Part shown: one piece after another, positions 62,125-64,000 of the stretch
Layout of the letters: each line of letters begins with the position of its first letter
Numbering within the stretch: position 1 is the stretch's first letter
From: Platycnemis pennipes
Taxonomy: Eukaryota > Arthropoda > Insecta > Odonata > Platycnemididae
Assembly: GCA_933228895.1 (NCBI GenBank)
Contig: OW121849.1
Span: forward strand, 44,424,354 to 44,488,353
Reading direction: 5' to 3'
DNA: 64,000 bases
Notes under the pieces: generated by a model
What the model was told of the DNA's origin: nothing
Databases searched by the model: none
Seen by the model: the letters and a program-made list of their open reading frames with translations, nothing else
Position numbers and translations under genes: made by a program

Positions 62125-64000
62125 AAGCAGCTAGCGCCGTCAAATATTGACCGTCGAACAATAGAGCAATGCGCTTCTCTTGCAAAACAGTATATTTCAC
62201 GGTGGCGTACTGATGGAGTTAGTAATTTTTGGTGGAGGCATTGTTTTCCTCCGCCACTAAAGATTAATGCCTACCATAGCTTTAACTTTCTATTTTCCCT
62301 TCGGCACTCCACGCAAGTGTAACCATTCAACGGCAGTGTTTCTCTTTCATTACGGCTTTCAGGTACCTTTCGATAGTTTATTGGCTACATTATATTCACC
62401 TCCGCAATATTTGGCTCTGATTCGGGGGATAACACAAAAGTTCGAGAGAAAGCAATGAATATATATATAAATAATTTTCAGATTATGTTTAAAAAATTTG
62501 CCATTGTTTTGATAATCCCGAGAGCAACTCTTTACTCCGACATAGGAACGCTGTGAGGATCATTGGATTCATAAAAGCCGTAAATCGCAGTAGGCACTAT
62601 CTTTTCTTGCGTGATTGAACTAAATGCTATGTGCAAATACTGAAATAGTTTGGATGACATGAACAGTACAGGTTTCAATATTAATTGTCCATTTCAAAGG
62701 AATTCAGGTTTTTTATTACCCATATTGCAGGGCCCTATAATTTAGGACAGAGCTATCCACAGTGTAGAGGGGGCAGTATGATAGTAAATTAACTCATAGA
62801 TATAATATAATTCCTAAAATAATTTAAATGTTACACGTGAAAAATGGTACTGGCTTGCCTATGCTTTTCTCCAAAGAAGAAGCGGCAACACCGTTACCAT
62901 TGTTGGACCTGGAAATGGATTCCACCGCCGCTAAAACACAGCTGATAACTAAAAGCCTTAATCATTTCCGAAATAGATTGTAGAGACCGACACTTTCTAG
63001 AATTGTAAGTTGAATGGAGGAACGAACAGAAATAAATACTATTATTCTTCCTGTGAAAAATTTTTTTTCTATTCCATTTCCTATTCTTAAAATTTCTGGC
63101 TGCTTAATGTTTTTAAAATTATGTGGCTGTACCTACTGGCAAAGAAGAATGAATGAATGTGTTTCCTGTATTGTTATATTATTTAAATTCCCAGTATGAG
63201 GTCGTAATAGCTAAAACCTGTCATTTATTTTCTATATATAAATTTAGCAATCTTAAAGCGTTTTAAGTCCTCATCCGACCTTAATTTTCCAATTGCTTTG
63301 TCTAGTTTTTAGAGTTTAGCGTGGCAAAGCCGAGATTTGATTTCGAATTAATTTATCTCAGAAAATTTCTCGCCCTCACAACGTCCACGGTATATTCTAT
63401 CTGGAAGTCAAGGCTTGAGTGAGTGAAACTACGTAATATTTCTCTCTGCATAAGCCTAACCTTCTTCTCACAGGTTCTTCAATTATTTTACGTAATTTAC
63501 TATTAGTTTCCTTTTACGCCGAATTAAGTAGTCTCGTAAATTAGTTTCCTGGCGCCTTTCAATTTTCTTTCAAAGACCCTAACTCATCCTAGCTGCTAAT
63601 CCCATCACCAGCCAGTTTATGAAGCACTCATGCACATTGCTTCCACTACCTTTTCACCCCTTAAGCGTTTAATACCTTGTCAAACTTCAATTTTGCTCAT
63701 TCCAACATCTCCTAACTCTCTCCACCTACCTCTTAGCTTTTATTATATGAACGTCCATTATTTTCTCACTAATGGCGCTACCTTGCCCGTGCTAAACTCC
63801 ATCATCATGTCCCGTCACGCTTACCAGCTCTTAATCTCAGTAATTCTAAACTTTCGGTATATAATGCTTGGTTATCAGACGAACTAGCACGCTTCAATGA
63901 TTTTTATGATTCAATTTATTTCAGGCAAGATTTTAGCATTCACTGATAAGTCCTCATTCATTAAAATGCGTAAGTAAAAGTCGCACTCTGCTTTCCTTTA
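62125..64000. other. No recognisable gene
   Basis: AT-rich with an (AT)n run near 62459-62470 and short unrecognised ORFs. Confidence 0.4.

Noticed and set aside
1..64000. CRISPR array, operons or bacterial genes
   Set aside because: No regularly spaced repeats, no ribosome-binding-site-led gene chains; LINE, SINE and hAT content shows a eukaryotic nuclear genome.

Overview
This is eukaryotic, almost certainly arthropod, nuclear DNA: AT-rich, with no dense or collinear ORFs, many degraded transposable elements, and tRNA-derived SINE-like repeats. I cannot name the species. No complete host protein-coding gene can be supported. The longest ORFs (about 140-183 codons) lie in GC-rich, pyrimidine- or purine-biased blocks and look like chance ORFs. 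The window is best read as intergenic or long-intron DNA.

Layout. Positions 1-3520 hold a decayed Penelope-like element (reverse transcriptase plus GIY-YIG endonuclease remnants, + strand) split by a 1.8-kb non-autonomous hAT transposon with an 8-bp target duplication. Positions 5.9-22.9 kb hold SINE-like repeats, two short hAT-type elements (13969-14415, 16011-16274), several hairpins, an almost perfect 278-bp palindrome at 14738-15015, and a recognisable SINE at 22737-22928. Positions 25.8-28.2 kb hold two copies of a dispersed repeat and a dense GACAC/GTGTC cluster. Positions 34288-35973 are a 5'-truncated, mutated non-LTR retrotransposon with a perfect 14-bp target duplication; a 3' scrap of a related copy lies on the minus strand at 37561-37803. 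At 41404-41458 is the best exon candidate, with a recursive-splice-like acceptor. The last 5 kb hold a MITE-like inverted repeat and a doubled element, one copy of which is interrupted by a palindromic insertion.

Three separate palindromic elements (7149-7330, 9477-9618, 60337-60557) share an architecture resembling the hammerhead-ribozyme region of Penelope-like retroelements, and a Penelope coding remnant is present in the same window. All of this rests on reading by eye; no database search or folding was run.
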